This document shows, piece after piece, positions 12,633-26,600 of a stretch of 64,000 bases of DNA (within the stretch, counting starts at the first letter, position 1; every line of letters begins with the position of its first letter). Source of the stretch: Chiridota heheva (lineage: Eukaryota; Echinodermata; Holothuroidea; Apodida; Chiridotidae). A program made the position numbers and the translations under genes. The notes under the pieces were generated by a model. That model saw only the letters and a list, made by a program, of their open reading frames with translations. It was not told the origin of the DNA and made no database searches. Location of the stretch: the NCBI GenBank assembly GCA_020152595.1, contig JAIGNY010004510.1, positions 186,001-250,000 of the forward strand, read 5' to 3'.

Positions 12633-14027
12633 ATCATTCAATTGATTGACTGATGCGGTTAATCAATGTGATTAATCATTCAATTGATTGACTGATGCTA
12701 TTAATCGTTAAATTGATTGACTGATACAATTAATCATTAAATTGATTGACTGATGCGATTAATTATCAAATTGATTGACTGACGCGATTAATCATTAAAT
12801 TGATTGACTGATGCAATTAATCATTAAATTGATTGACTGATACAATTAATCATTAAATTGATTGACTGATGCGATTAATTATCAAATTGATTGACTGATG
12901 CTATTAATCGTTAAATTGATTGACTGATGCGATTAATCATTAATTTGATTGACTGATGCAATTAATCATTAAATTGATTGACTGATGCAATTAATCATTA
13001 AATTGATTGACTGATGCTATTAATCATTATATTGATTGACTGATGCTATTAATCGTTAAATTGATTGACTGATGCGATTAATCATTATATTGATTGACTG
13101 ATGCTATTAATCATTCAATTGATTGACTGATGCTATTAATTATTAAATTGATTGACTGATGCTATTAATCATTAAATTGATTGACTGATGCAATTAATCG
13201 TTAAATTGATTGACTGATGCTATTAATCATTAAATTGATTGACTGATGCTATTAATCATTAAATTGATTGACTGATGCTATTAATCATTAAATTGATTGA
13301 CTGATGCTATTAATCATTAAATTGATTGACTGATGCTATTAATCATTAAATTGATTGACTGATGCTATTAATCATTAAATTGATTGACTGATGCTATTAA
13401 TCGTTAAATTGATTGACTGATGCTATTAATCATTAAATTGATTCTGATGCTATTAATCATTAAATTGATTGACTGATGCTATTAATCATTATTAATCATT
13501 AATAAATTGATTGACTGATGCTATTAATTATTAAATTGATTGACTGATGCTATTAATCATTAAATTGATTGACTGCTATTAATCATTAAATTGCGATTAA
13601 TCATTAAATTGATTCAATAATCATTAAATTGATTGACTGATGCTATTAATCATTAAATTGATTAATTATAATATTAAATTGATTGACTGATGCAATTAAT
13701 TAATCATTAAATTGATTGACTGATGCTATTAATCATTAAATTGATTGACTGATGCTATTAATCATTAAATTGATTGACTGATGATTAATCATTAAATTGA
13801 TTAATCATTAAATTGATTGACTGATGCAATTAATCATTATATTGATTGAATCATTAATCATTAATTGATTGACTGATGCTATTAATCATTAAATTGATTG
13901 ACTGATGCAATTAATCGTTAAATTGATTGACTGATGCGATTAATCATTAATTTGATTGACTGATGCTATTAATCATTAAATTGATTGACTGATGCAATTA
14001 ATCATTAAATTGATTGACTGATGCAAT
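12633..14027. repeat. 29 bp minisatellite, right part
   Basis: About 48 copies of ATTAATCATTAAATTGATTG plus ACTGATGCT, nearly pure AT apart from the GACTGATGC box. Irregular deletions appear between 13440 and 13860. Confidence 0.92.
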
Positions 14028-14402
14028 TTGTCAAGAGCATGGGTCATATTATGCCAGAGGTTAAATCATTTCAAACTTGGGTATGAGGCTAAAGTAGTGC
14101 AGCCAATGAAAAGAACTCAAGATTAGTCAACTATAGAGGTGGAGAGCATTTCACATGTGTGGGGAGGGGGAGGGAGGGGGGAAGTGGAGAATTATCAGAT
14201 AACATTGTTGCAGTTTGGAAGGTTCAAGGGTGACTTATTATGGACAACATCTTGTCACAGCTCTTAACTTGAACATCTTTCAAAACAAATCCAATTTAGA
14301 AGAAATTCTTTGCCATTTTGTTGCAATGTTCTCCATCACTGAAAATCAGGAGGCTAAGCATACCCACTAGAATAAAATAGGTCAACAAAGATAGCAAGAA
14401 AA
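14028..14402. other. Sequence downstream of the last recognised NEK10 exon
   Basis: Either the 3' UTR or the last intron. No minus-strand AATAAA or ATTAAA was seen. The only distinct feature is a G-rich run at 14161-14182. Confidence 0.5.
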
Positions 14403-14642
14403 CTACCTTGCATTGGGTGACATATCGTAATAACCGCTCTCCACCAACACACTCTCGATAAACATCTGCATCTGCTCATAGGTGATGCCAATCTCTGGGT
14501 CATTGAGGTCAAAGAGGTTAAGTGAAGGTTTCTCCCCCATCACCTGCAGCGCTGCCTCTTCTCTTGTGGCTTGCTTTAGAAGATAGCAAGCTTCACCGAC
14601 GCCAAGATTTACATCGATTAATTCTTTGGATCCTGCAACAAC
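14403..14642 (-). CDS. NEK10: NEK10 exon: C-terminal GITYEQMQ exon with stop
   Basis: It encodes VVAGSKELIDVNLGVGEAC, then LLKQATREEAALQVMGEK, then GITYEQMQMFIESVLVESGY and YDMSPNAR, followed by TAG. GITYEQMQ and ESGYY are conserved at the end of vertebrate NEK10. The acceptor ttattcaaag at 14643 gives the phase-0 join required by the previous exon. The nearer AG (ttgcag, ten bases inside) would shift the frame to an early stop. The stop overlaps a possible donor (AAG|GTAGTT). Vertebrate NEK10 has about 15 further residues, so one more exon to the left is possible. No AATAAA was seen in the 360 bp downstream. Confidence 0.88.
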   Translation of the reverse strand, partial: VVAGSKELIDVNLGVGEACYLLKQATREEAALQVMGEKPSLNLFDLNDPEIGITYEQMQMFIESVLVESGYYDMSPNAR

Positions 14643-17600
14643 CTTTGAATAAAGAATAATGTACAAAAGGTTGAATAATGAAAACATTGGTTACTAATCT
14701 ATTAGACATTTAAAACATTGGTTACTAATCTATTAGACATTTAAAACATTGGTTACTAATCTATTAGACATTTAAAACATTGGTTACTAATCTATTAGAC
14801 ATTTAAAACATTGGTTACTAATCTATTAGACATTTAAAACATTGGTTACTAATCTATTAGACATTTAAAACATTGGTTACTAATCTATTACACATTTAAA
14901 ACATTGGTTACTAATCTATTAGACATTTAAAACATTGGTTACTAATCTATTAGACATTTAAAACATTGGCTACTAATCTATTAGACATTTAAAACATTGG
15001 TTACTAATCTATTAGACATTTAAAACATTGGTTACTAATCTATTAGACATTTAAAACATTGGTTACTAATCTATTAGACATTTAAAACATTAATTACTAA
15101 TCTATTAGACATTTAAAACATTGGTTACTAATCTATTAGACATTTAAAACATTGGTTACTAATCTATTACACATTTAAAACATTGATTACTAATCTATTA
15201 GACATTTAAAACATTGGTTACTAATCTATTAGACATTTAAAACATTGGTTACTAATCTATTAGACATTTAAAACATTGGTTACTAATCTATTAGACATTT
15301 AAAACATTGGTTACTAATCTATTAGACATTTAAAACATTGATTACTAATCTATTAGACATTTAAAACATTGGTTACTAATCTATTACACATGTAAAACAT
15401 TGGTTACTAATCTATTAGACATTTCATGAAATGTTGTATTTTTTATGTGTGGGATTCTCAAGTTGCTTGGTAGAGTTCAAAGACAAACCAGCAGAGGCTT
15501 AAATATGTACAAAATATTCCAATAGTGAACTACATTTTTTTTTGATGTAAGTAAAAGCAAGTAAACACTAAAAAAAAAAAGGGGTTTCAATATAAATGTA
15601 TCATCTGCTACATTGCTGCCCAACAGTTGTAACCTAGTGTTACATTGCTGCCCAACAGTTGTAACTTCACTGCTACATTGCTGCCCAACAGTTGTAACCC
15701 CACTGCTACATTTCTGCCCAACAGTTGTAACCCCACTGCTACATTGCTGCCCAACAGTTGTAACCCCACTGCTACATTGCTGCCCGACAGTTGTATCTTA
15801 CTGCAACATTGCTGCCCAATAGTTGTAACCCCACTGCTACATTGCTGCCCAACAGTTGTAACCCCACTGCTACATTACTGCTCAACAGTTGTAACCCCAC
15901 TGCTACATTGCTGCCCAACAGTTGTACCCCCACTCTCAGTACTTAAGTTTTGTGTAGCATTGCATTTAGGATGTGTATAAAACGTGAGCATGGACCTTGT
16001 TGAACCTGCCACTTCCCCTCAACATTGTTACTACCCTACAAGCCACTTACTTTCTTGAGTTCATTCTTGAGATTAACACTGGTACTGTCAGCTGAGAAGA
16101 GTGCTCTCTTAAACCGTTCAATCACCCTTCTCCTGGGGTTGGGGGCCAGGGTGGGGGGAAGCTGACAGATGAAGATGATTTTGTGGATGATGTGTAGCAT
16201 CTTCAGGACTGGGTCGCTTATCTGACGAACCTTTCTGGGAGAAATGGTCAACGTTGCGGCTGCTGAAGCTGAAGAGAGAATCAATATTAGTAACAGAACC
16301 TCAACAGCATTGGCTACATTGTGCCATATAAGCTACATTAAGTGATGATTGGCTACATTGTGCCATTTAAGCTACATTATTGATGTTTTGCTTGGTGAGG
16401 CTTAACGGTGCCACAACAACAAAGGTCAAATTGTGCCCGAGAGGTTAGATACAGGGTTTGCACACTTTTTCTGTCTAAAAATTCAAGCACTTTTCAAGTC
16501 CTTTCCAGCACCTCATGACAAAATTTCAAGTACTTTTTATAAACATTATGAAGAGATAAAAATATTTAAACAGTATTGTGGACAGTTACCTTTGTCCAGA
16601 AATGGTTAAATTGACAAAGCTCAAAATACAGTAAAATTACCTTTGGTAATATCGGAAAGAATAAGAGTTGTAGTACTAGATTCCTGCAATCTCCTCTTCG
16701 GTACAAAAGAAATAATCCTTTTACTTTCTCAATCTTATAAAGTACTTGGTTCAGGTTGGTACATGTTAACAAAGCTAATATATCCAGCTAGGAATATTTA
16801 GGATTTTCAAGCCAGAGTTTATTGAACTTACAGTTTCCAGGCATGATTTGTTACTGATGTACTGTTTTCATAATTAAATTCACATTTTAATACAAACTTT
16901 TATCATTAGAGGCCTAATGATAAGTCATTACATAACAATAACGTTGGCAAGAGCATTAGCCTAACGTGTAAATAAGTACAGTCATCATGCTTACTAGTTC
17001 GGCGAAACAGCTACAAAATTATTCCATTATTCCACATTTTCAATACAATCTAAACATGAATCACAATGATCCTCAAAAAAATGTCCATTCCCAATTAAAT
17101 ATGAAAACCTGAACAACAAATATATGCATATTTCAGACGCGATACTGATCGGACTTGCAATAAAAACAAGAGTTAAGCAGTGTGAACAGATCAGTCAAAT
17201 ATGAAGAAAGCTTACAGCAAACAAAATGTGCGTACAAAAATGCGTACGGTAACAATGACTGTCTACTATGCATGTCAGCATGAAAAATGCAAGCATCTTT
17301 GATAAAAGCACATTAAGCGTGTTTTGTGCCTTAAGCTGGTTCAATTATCTGTGCCGAATATGTTCCGATATAGCAAATGGAATATATTTTGATCGATCGT
17401 AAGTTTTGATCGGAGAGATAAAAAAAATTAAAATTTTACACGTTTTCGTCAAACTTTTTGTCATTTTTTTTTATAATTTTATTATTGAACGAAAATATAA
17501 TACTGTCTGGCACACTACATAATGGGAACACTAATTTTCAAGCACTTTTCAAAGACTTGCTTTGAATTGTTTTCAATTTAAGTACTTTCAAGGCCTTGAA

Positions 17601-20600
17601 TTTAGTCACATTAAATTCAAGTACTTTCAAGGTTTTCAAGCACCCGTGCGAACCCTGTAGATAATACCAGAGGTAGGAAAAAAATGTTAGAGGAACTATC
17701 TGAGAAAAGGTTGAGAGTCAAGTGATTAGTGAGAGTGTGTAAAACAAATGGCACATTGATAAATATTAGGGATGTGCATTTTTGTTTAATCAGTCAACGA
17801 TAAACCATCCATTTTTTCGATCGTTTATTGTGTACACGATCGCCGAAAATGCAATCACATGCCAAAAATTCCAGAAATTTTTGTGGAATTGGTTCTATCC
17901 CTACAATAAACACGTAACCATCGCGATTTCCAGCCATAAAAATAAGTAAAGAATGTTACAAAACTTGAGTAGGGGGTTATATTAAGTCTTTAAATTACCA
18001 GTAAGGCTGAAAAAAAGTTGTCAAAAATAATGGTCCATGGTTTAAATGTGCATTAAAACAAAACAGAAATAAAATTTTAGCAAGTGAATTGTCGTGTCTT
18101 GCAAGCATTTTGATGTTTTCAACACAAATCACCATGCCGTACAAGATTCAAAAGTGCACCACTAGTTTGCAGCTATAGCATACTGTATAAAAAATATTCC
18201 AACCCAGTGTTATTCCCAACTGTACTGTATTATATGCAACCCTCTTGGCAAAATGGCGCTGATGCTTACAAACCACGTTAAAATCTCAGCAACTAGGAAA
18301 CATTTTTGTTCGTTTGTTTCGCAATCCTTTTTCTTTTTTGCACAATTTATTTGACTCATCAGCTAATCTTTGCATTAATTTGTGGTGAAAATAACAGTCA
18401 ATACTTTTTTGTCCGTGTATTTTTGGGTCCATTTAACATTTTGTAAAACAGGTGTTAACCTAGCTTAGATTCAAGCCTGTATTGGTAATCAAACCTAAGC
18501 CTACATCAAGTAGTTGGCAAATCAAAGTGAAAGACTTGTGCGAATTTAACTCCTACATTAAAAAGGATTAAATCCAAATCCTTGGTTGATCGTTAGTTAA
18601 GTTTGAATTGTAAGATCATTGATTGATAGTTTTGTCTTTGGTGTGAATAAATATTGATTTTGAATGCAAAGTATTGTTGGGAAACTGTGATAGAGGCACT
18701 TTCTGGGTGATTTTTCCGTGTAAACTATGTATTAATTTTGTTAACAGTAAACAATGTTTTTGATCGTGTACACAATAATTGGTATACGGTCACATCCCTA
18801 ATAAAGGGGGTACAGTAGTTTGGAGGTGGTGGAGTGCACAGGGCTGGGGGAGGGGTTAATTGGTACTGAGGAGTCATAATTACAGAACTCATGGAACAGG
18901 TTTAGGGTTGCTAACCCTAATACAGAGCTTATGGAACAGGTTAAGGGCTACTAACCCTAATACAGAGCTCATGGAACAGGTTTAGGGTTACTAACCTTAA
19001 CCCTAATACAGAGCTCATGAAACCGGTCTTGGGTTACTAAACCTTAACCCTAATACAGAGCTCATGGAACAGGTTTACTGCAATAATAAAATATTGCTTA
19101 TGTTGTTTACTTTTTCCTTTTGAATAAACTTTTATAGCAAAATAATTATAACTTTTTTGTAATGAGAACAGTTTTCCAGCACTCTCAATAAACGGCTGAT
19201 TGATCAATCACCAAACGGCTGACTGATCAGTCACCAAACGGCTGATTGATAAATCACCAAACGGTTGATTGAGCAATCACCAAACGGCTGATTGAGCAAT
19301 CACCAAACGGCTGATTGAGCAATCACCAAACGGCTGATTGATCAATCACCAAACTGTTAATTGATCAATCACCAAGCAATTATGAAAAAGACACTGAATT
19401 CCTCCTTCATGCTTTAAGGAAGAGGATTGTATATAAATTGTTAATGAATTTTGCAAACTAAGTACTTTTCTTAATCAAAACAAAAGACTAAATTAATAAT
19501 CTAGTTACGGCAATACTTACGAGGCCTGTTCCTTTGAGAGGATGTCTGTCTCTTCAACGTCTCAATGTACGACCCACTTTGTGATCGGAGGAGTTTTTTA
19601 TCGTCTGAGGTCAAACTCAGATCAGAGGGTGGTACTTGAAGTCCTGATGTCACTAAATGAGCTTTGGTTACAGCAGCTGTATAGAGATAATAACAAGGAT
19701 TATTACTGATAATGATTACTTAACTTATAATTATATTCCTTTACATTAAACAAATGAACAACACGACTGATCAATCTTCATGTAATCTCATGAATATTCA
19801 TATACTGTGTTAGACATAATAAGCGCCTGGGCTTGCGCCACATTTTAGGCTCAAAGTTCCTTACTAATAAGCGCCTGTTAAGTTTCACGAGTTGTCCCCC
19901 CCACCTCCCCACACACACACCCACACATGGAGGCTACCATATTGTGGTCTATAGTAGGACTTTACTAAATAAAGATTACGTAGTTAATTTGCTTACAAAA
20001 TATGAATAAGAAATGTAAAATGTGATTTGTATGCAACTTAAATACAGCCCAGAAAGAGAGTATTGCAAAACATTTCTAACCCACCAGTTCCAGGTTTACT
20101 CACTTTTCTATTCTCATATAATAGGCAAATCATTACCACCAACCTTCATCTCTGATTTACCCTTACCATACACCAATACCACCAACCTTTATCTCTGATG
20201 TACCCTACCAAAAACCAATACCACCAACCTTCATCTCTGATGTACCCTACCAAAAACCAATACCACCAACCTTCATCTCTGATGTAACCTACCAAAAACC
20301 AATACCACCAACCATCTCTGATGTACCCTACCATAAACTAATACCACCAACCTTCATCTCTGATGTACCCTACCAAAAACCAAAACCACCAACCTTCATC
20401 TCTGATGTACCCTACCACAAACCAATACCACCAACCTTCATCTCTGATGTACCCTACCAAAAACCAATACCACCAACCTTCATCTCTGATGTACCCTACC
20501 ATAAACCAATACCACCAACCTTCATCTCTGATGTACCCTACCAAAAACCAATACCACCAACCTCCATCTCTGATGTACCCTACCATACACCAATACCACC

Positions 20601-23600
20601 AACCTTCATCTCTGATGTACCCTACCATAAGCCAATACCACCAACCTTCATCTCTGATGTACCCTACCAAAAACCAATACCACCAACCTTCATCTCTGCT
20701 TTACCCTTACCATAAACCAATACCACCAACCTTCATCTCTGATGTACCCTACCATACACCAATACCACCAACCTTCATCTCTGGTGTATCCCACCATACA
20801 CCAATACCACCAATCTTCATCTCTGATTTACCCTTACCATACACCAATACCACCAACCTTCATCTCTGGTGTACCCTACCATAAACCAATACCACCAACT
20901 TTCATCTCTGATGTACCTTACTATAAACCAATACCACCAACCTTCATCTCTGATGTACCCTACCATAAACCAATACCACCAACCTTCATCTCTGGTGTAC
21001 CCTACCATAAACCAATACCAGTATCAAAACAGCATTTCAACAAAATGAAACAAAGTTTTTCTTATAGAATGACAGATCAGCGCTCACTCATATCTTACTT
21101 TGCAAACCTGTTATATTATATTGTGCTGAATAGCACTTACAAAAATACCACTATTTGATAACCAAATTTTTAAGCACAGGAAAACATTTCAAATAAGTGA
21201 CATCTTCTACTGTAAAATAATTATTATGATATTTATCAAATTATGACTAAAACCTACAAGACACAAAAGCATGTTTTTAATGTATTACAATCTAATAGTT
21301 CATTAGTCGTACATGTTTTTAATGTAATACAATCTAATAGTTTATTAGTCGTACATGTTTTTAATGTATTACAATCTAATAGTTCATTAGTCGTACATGT
21401 TTTTTTAATGTAATACAATCTAATAGTTTATTAGTCGTACATGTTTTTAATGTATTACAATCTAATAGTTCATTAGTTGTACATGTTTTTAATGTAATAC
21501 AATCTAATAGTTCATTAGTCGTACATGTTTTTAATGTCATACAATCTAATAGTTCATTAGTCGTACATGTTTTTAATGTAATACAATCTGATAGTTCATT
21601 AGTCGTACATATTTTTAATGTATTACAATCTAATAGTTTATTAGTCGTACATGTTTTTAATGTAATACAATCTAATAATTCATTAGTCGAACATGTTTTC
21701 AATGTATTACAATCTAATAGTTGATTAGTCGTACATGTGTTGAATTTAATACAATCTAATAGTTGATTAGTCGTACATGTTTTTAATGTATTACAATCTA
21801 ATAGTTTATTAGTCGTATATGTTTTTAATATATTACAATCTAATAGTTCATTTGTCGTACATGTTTTTAATGTAATACAATCTAAAAGTTCATTAGTCGT
21901 ACATGTTTTTAATGTATTACAATCTAATAGTTCGTTAGTCGTACATGTTTTTAATGTAATACAATATAATACTTCATTAGTCATACATGTTTTTTTAATG
22001 TAATACAATCTAATACTTTATTAGTCGCACATGTTTTGAATGTAATACAAACTAATAGTTCATAAGTCGTACATGTTTTTAATGTAATGCAATCTAATAG
22101 TTCATTAGTCGTACATGTTTTTAATGTAATACAATCTAATAGTTCATTAGTCGTACATGTTTTTAATGTAATACAATCTAATAGTTCATTAGTCATACAT
22201 GTTTTTTTAATGTAATACAATCTAATAGTTTATTAGTCGCACATGTTTTTAATGTAATACAATCTAATAGTTCATAAGTCGTACATGTTTTTAATGTAAT
22301 GCAATCTAATAGTTCATTAGTGGTACATGCTTTAAATGTAATACAATCTAATAGTTCATTAGTCGTACATGTTTTAATGTATTACAATGTAATAGTTCAT
22401 TAGTCGTACATGTTTTTAATGTAATACAATCTAATAGTTCATTAGTCGTACATGTCTTTAATGTAATACAATCTAATAGTTCATTAGTCGTACATGTTTC
22501 TAATGTAATACAATCTAATAGTTCATTAGTCGTACATGTTTTTAATGTATTACAATCTAATAGTTCATTAGTGGTACATGTTTTTAATGTAATACAATCT
22601 AATAAATCATTAGTCGTACATGTTTTCAATGTATTACAATCTAATACTTGATTAGTCGTACATGTTTTTAATGTAATACAATCTAATAGTTCATTAGTCG
22701 TACATGTTTTAAATGTAATACAATCTAATAGTTCATTAGTCATACATGTCTTGAATTTTATACAATCTAATAGTTCGTTAGTTGTACATGATCTTAATGT
22801 AATACAAACTAGTAGTTTATTAGTCGTACATGTTTTTAATGTCATACAATCTAATAGTTCATTAGTCCTACATGTTTTTAATGTAATGCAATCAAATAGT
22901 TCATAAGTCGTACATGTTTTTAATGTAATGCAATCTAATAGTTTATTAGTCGTACATGTTTTAAATGTAATGCAATCTAATAGTTCATTAGTCGTACATG
23001 TTTTTAATGTAATACAATCTAACAGTTCATTAGTCGTACATGTCTTTGATGTAATACAATCTAATAGTTCATAAGTCGTACATGTTTTTAATGTAATGCA
23101 ATCTAATAGTTCATTAGTCCTACATGTTTTTAATGTAATACGATCTAACAGTTTATTAGTCGTACATGTCTTTAATGTAATACAATCTAACAGTTCATTA
23201 GTCGTACATGTTTTTAATGTAATACAATCTAACAGTTCGTTAGTCGTACATGTTTTCAATGTAATACAATCTAAATAGTTTATTAGTTGTACATGTTTTT
23301 AATGTATTACAATCTAATAGTTCATTAGTCGTACATGTTTTTAATGTAATACAATCTAATAGTTCATTAGTCGTACATGTTTTTAATGTAATACAATCTA
23401 ATAGTTCATTAGTCGTACATGTTTTTAATGTCATACAATCTAATAGTTCATTAGTCGTACATGTTTTTAATGTAATACAATCTAATAGTTCATTAGTCGT
23501 ACATGTTTTTAATGTATTACAATCTAATAGTTCATTAGTGGTACATGTTTTTAATGTAATACAATCTAATAAATCATTAGTCGTACATGTTTTCAATGTA

Positions 23601-26600
23601 TTACAATCTAATACTTGATTAGTCGTACATGTTTTTAATGTAATACAATCTAATAGTTCATTAGTCGTACATGTTTTAAATGTAATACAATCTAATAGTT
23701 CATTAGTCGTACATGTGTTGAATTTTATACAATCTAATAGTTCATTAGTTGTACATGATCTTAATGTAATACAAACTAGTAGTTTATTAGTCGTACATGT
23801 TTTTAATGTATTACAATCTAATAGTTCATTAGTTGTTCATGTTTTTAATGTAACACAATCTAAAAGTTCATTAGTCCTACATGTTTTTAATGTAATGCAA
23901 TCAAATAGTTCATAAGTCGTACATGTTTTTAATGTAATACAATCTAATAGTTTATTAGTCGTACATGTTTTAAATGTAATGCAATCTAATAGTTCGTTAG
24001 TCATACATGTTTTTAATGTAATGCAATCTAATAGTTCATTAGTCGTACATGTTTTTAATGTAATACAATCTAACAGTTCATTAGTCGTACATGTTTTTGA
24101 TGTAATACAATCTAATAGTTCATAAGTCGTACATGTTTTTAATGTAATGCAATCTAATAGTTCATTAGTACTACATGTTTTTAATGTTATACGATCTAAC
24201 AGTTTATTAGTCGTACATGTCTTTAATGTCATACAATCTAACAGTTCATTAGTCGTACATGTTTTTAATGTAATACAATCTAACAGTTCATTAGTCGTAC
24301 ATGTTTTCAATGTAATACAATCTAAATAGTTTATTAGTTGTACATGTTTTTAATGTATTACAATCTAATAGTTCATTAGTCGTACATGTTTTTAATGTAA
24401 TACAATCTAATAGTTCATTAGTCGTACATGTTTTTAATGTATTACAATCTAATAGTTCATTAGTCGTACATGTTTTTAATGTAATACAATCTAATAGTTC
24501 ATTAGTCGTACATGTTTTTAATGTATTACAATCTAATAGTTCATTAGTCCTACATGTCTTTAATGTAATACAATCTAACAGTTCATTAGTCGTACATGTT
24601 TTTAATGTAATACAATCTAACAGTTCGTTACATGTTTTCAATGTAATACAATCTAAATAGTTTATTAGTTGTACATGTTTTTAATGTATTACAATCTAAT
24701 AGTTCATTAGTCGTACATGTTTTTAATGTAATACAATCTAATAGTTCATTAGTCGTACATGTTTTTAATGTAATACAATCTAATAGTTCATTAGTCGTAC
24801 ATGTTTTTAATGTCATACAATCTAATAGTTCATTAGTCGTACATGTTTTTAATGTAATACAATCTAATAGTTCATTAGTCGTACATGTTTTTAATGTATT
24901 ACAATCTAATAGTTCATTAGTGGTACATGTTTTTAATGTAATACAATCTAATAAATCATTAGTCGTACATGTTTTCAATGTATTACAATCTAATACTTGA
25001 TTAGTCGTACATGTTTTTAATGTAATACAATCTAATAGTTCATTAGTCGTACATGTTTTTAATGTAATACAATCTAATAGTTCATTAGTCGTACATGTTT
25101 TTAATGTAATACAATCTAATAGTTCATTAGTCGTACATGTTTTTAATGTCATACAATCTAATAGTTCATTAGTCGTACATGTTTTTAATGTAATACAATC
25201 TAATAGTTCATTAGTCGTACATGTTTTTAATGTATTACAATCTAATAGTTCATTAGTGGTACATGTTTTTAATGTAATACAATCTAATAAATCATTAGTC
25301 GTACATGTTTTCAATGTATTACAATCTAATACTTGATTAGTCGTACATGTTTTTAATGTAATACAATCTAATAGTTCATTAGTCGTACATGTTTTAAATG
25401 TAATACAATCTAATAGTTCATTAGTCGTACATGTGTTGAATTTTATACAATCTAATAGTTCATTAGTTGTACATGATCTTAATGTAATACAAACTAGTAG
25501 TTTATTAGTCGTACATGTTTTTAATGTATTACAATCTAATAGTTCATTAGTTGTTCATGTTTTTAATGTAACACAATCTAAAAGTTCATTAGTCCTACAT
25601 GTTTTTAATGTAATGCAATCAAATAGTTCATAAGTCGTACATGTTTTTAATGTAATACAATCTAATAGTTCATTAGTCGTACATGTTTTTAATGTAATAC
25701 AATCTAATAGTTTATTAGTCGTACATGTTTTAAATGTAATGCAATCTAATAGTTCGTTAGTCGTACATGTTTTTAATGTAATGCAATCTAATAGTTCATT
25801 AGTCGTACATGTTTTTAATGTAATACAATCTAACAGTTCATTAGTCGTATATGTTTTTGATGTAATACAATCTAATAGTTCATAAGTCGTACATGTTTTT
25901 AATGTAATGCAATCTAATAGTTCATTAGTCCTACATGTTTTTAATGTTATACGATCTAACAGTTTATTAGTCGTACATGTCTTTAATGTCATACAATCTA
26001 ACAGTTCATTAGTCGTACATGTTTTTAATGTAATACAATCTAACAGTTCATTAGTCGTACATGTTTTCAATGTAATACAATCTAAATAGTTTATTAGTTG
26101 TACATGTTTTTAATGTATTACAATCTAATAGTTCATTAGTCGTACATGTTTTTAATGTAATACAATCTAATAGTTCATTAGTCGTACATGTTTTTAATGT
26201 ATTACAATCTAATAGTTCATTAGTCGTACATGTTTTTAATGTAATACAATCTAATAGTTCATTAGTCGTACATGTTTTTAATGTATTACAATCTAATAGT
26301 TCATTAGTCGTACATGTTTTTAATGTAATACAATCTAATAGTTCATTAGTCGTACATGTTTTTAATGTCATACAATCTAATAGTTCATTAGTCGTACATG
26401 TTTTTAATGTAATACAATCTAATAGTTCATTAGTCGTACATGTTTTTAATGTAATACAATCTAATAGTTCATTAGTCGTACATGTTTTTAATGTCATACA
26501 ATCTAATAGTTCATTAGTCGTACATGTTTTTAATGTAATACAATCTAATAGTTCATAAGTCGTACATGTTTTTAATGTAATACAATCTAATAGTGCATTA

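Noticed and set aside
14633-14642. Nearer acceptor (ttgcag) for the last NEK10 exon
   Set aside because: From the phase-0 end of the previous exon it would read GAT CCA AAG AAT TAA and stop, whereas the acceptor ten bases upstream keeps the conserved frame.
20146-21158. Open frames in the CCAACCTTCATC array on both strands
   Set aside because: They are explained by the 42 bp period in an intron.
21376-26497. Long minus-strand frames (up to 303 codons) of a Cys/Thr-rich 14-residue repeat
   Set aside because: The 42 bp period keeps frames open and they break wherever the unit length shifts. Plus-strand frames exist over the same sequence.
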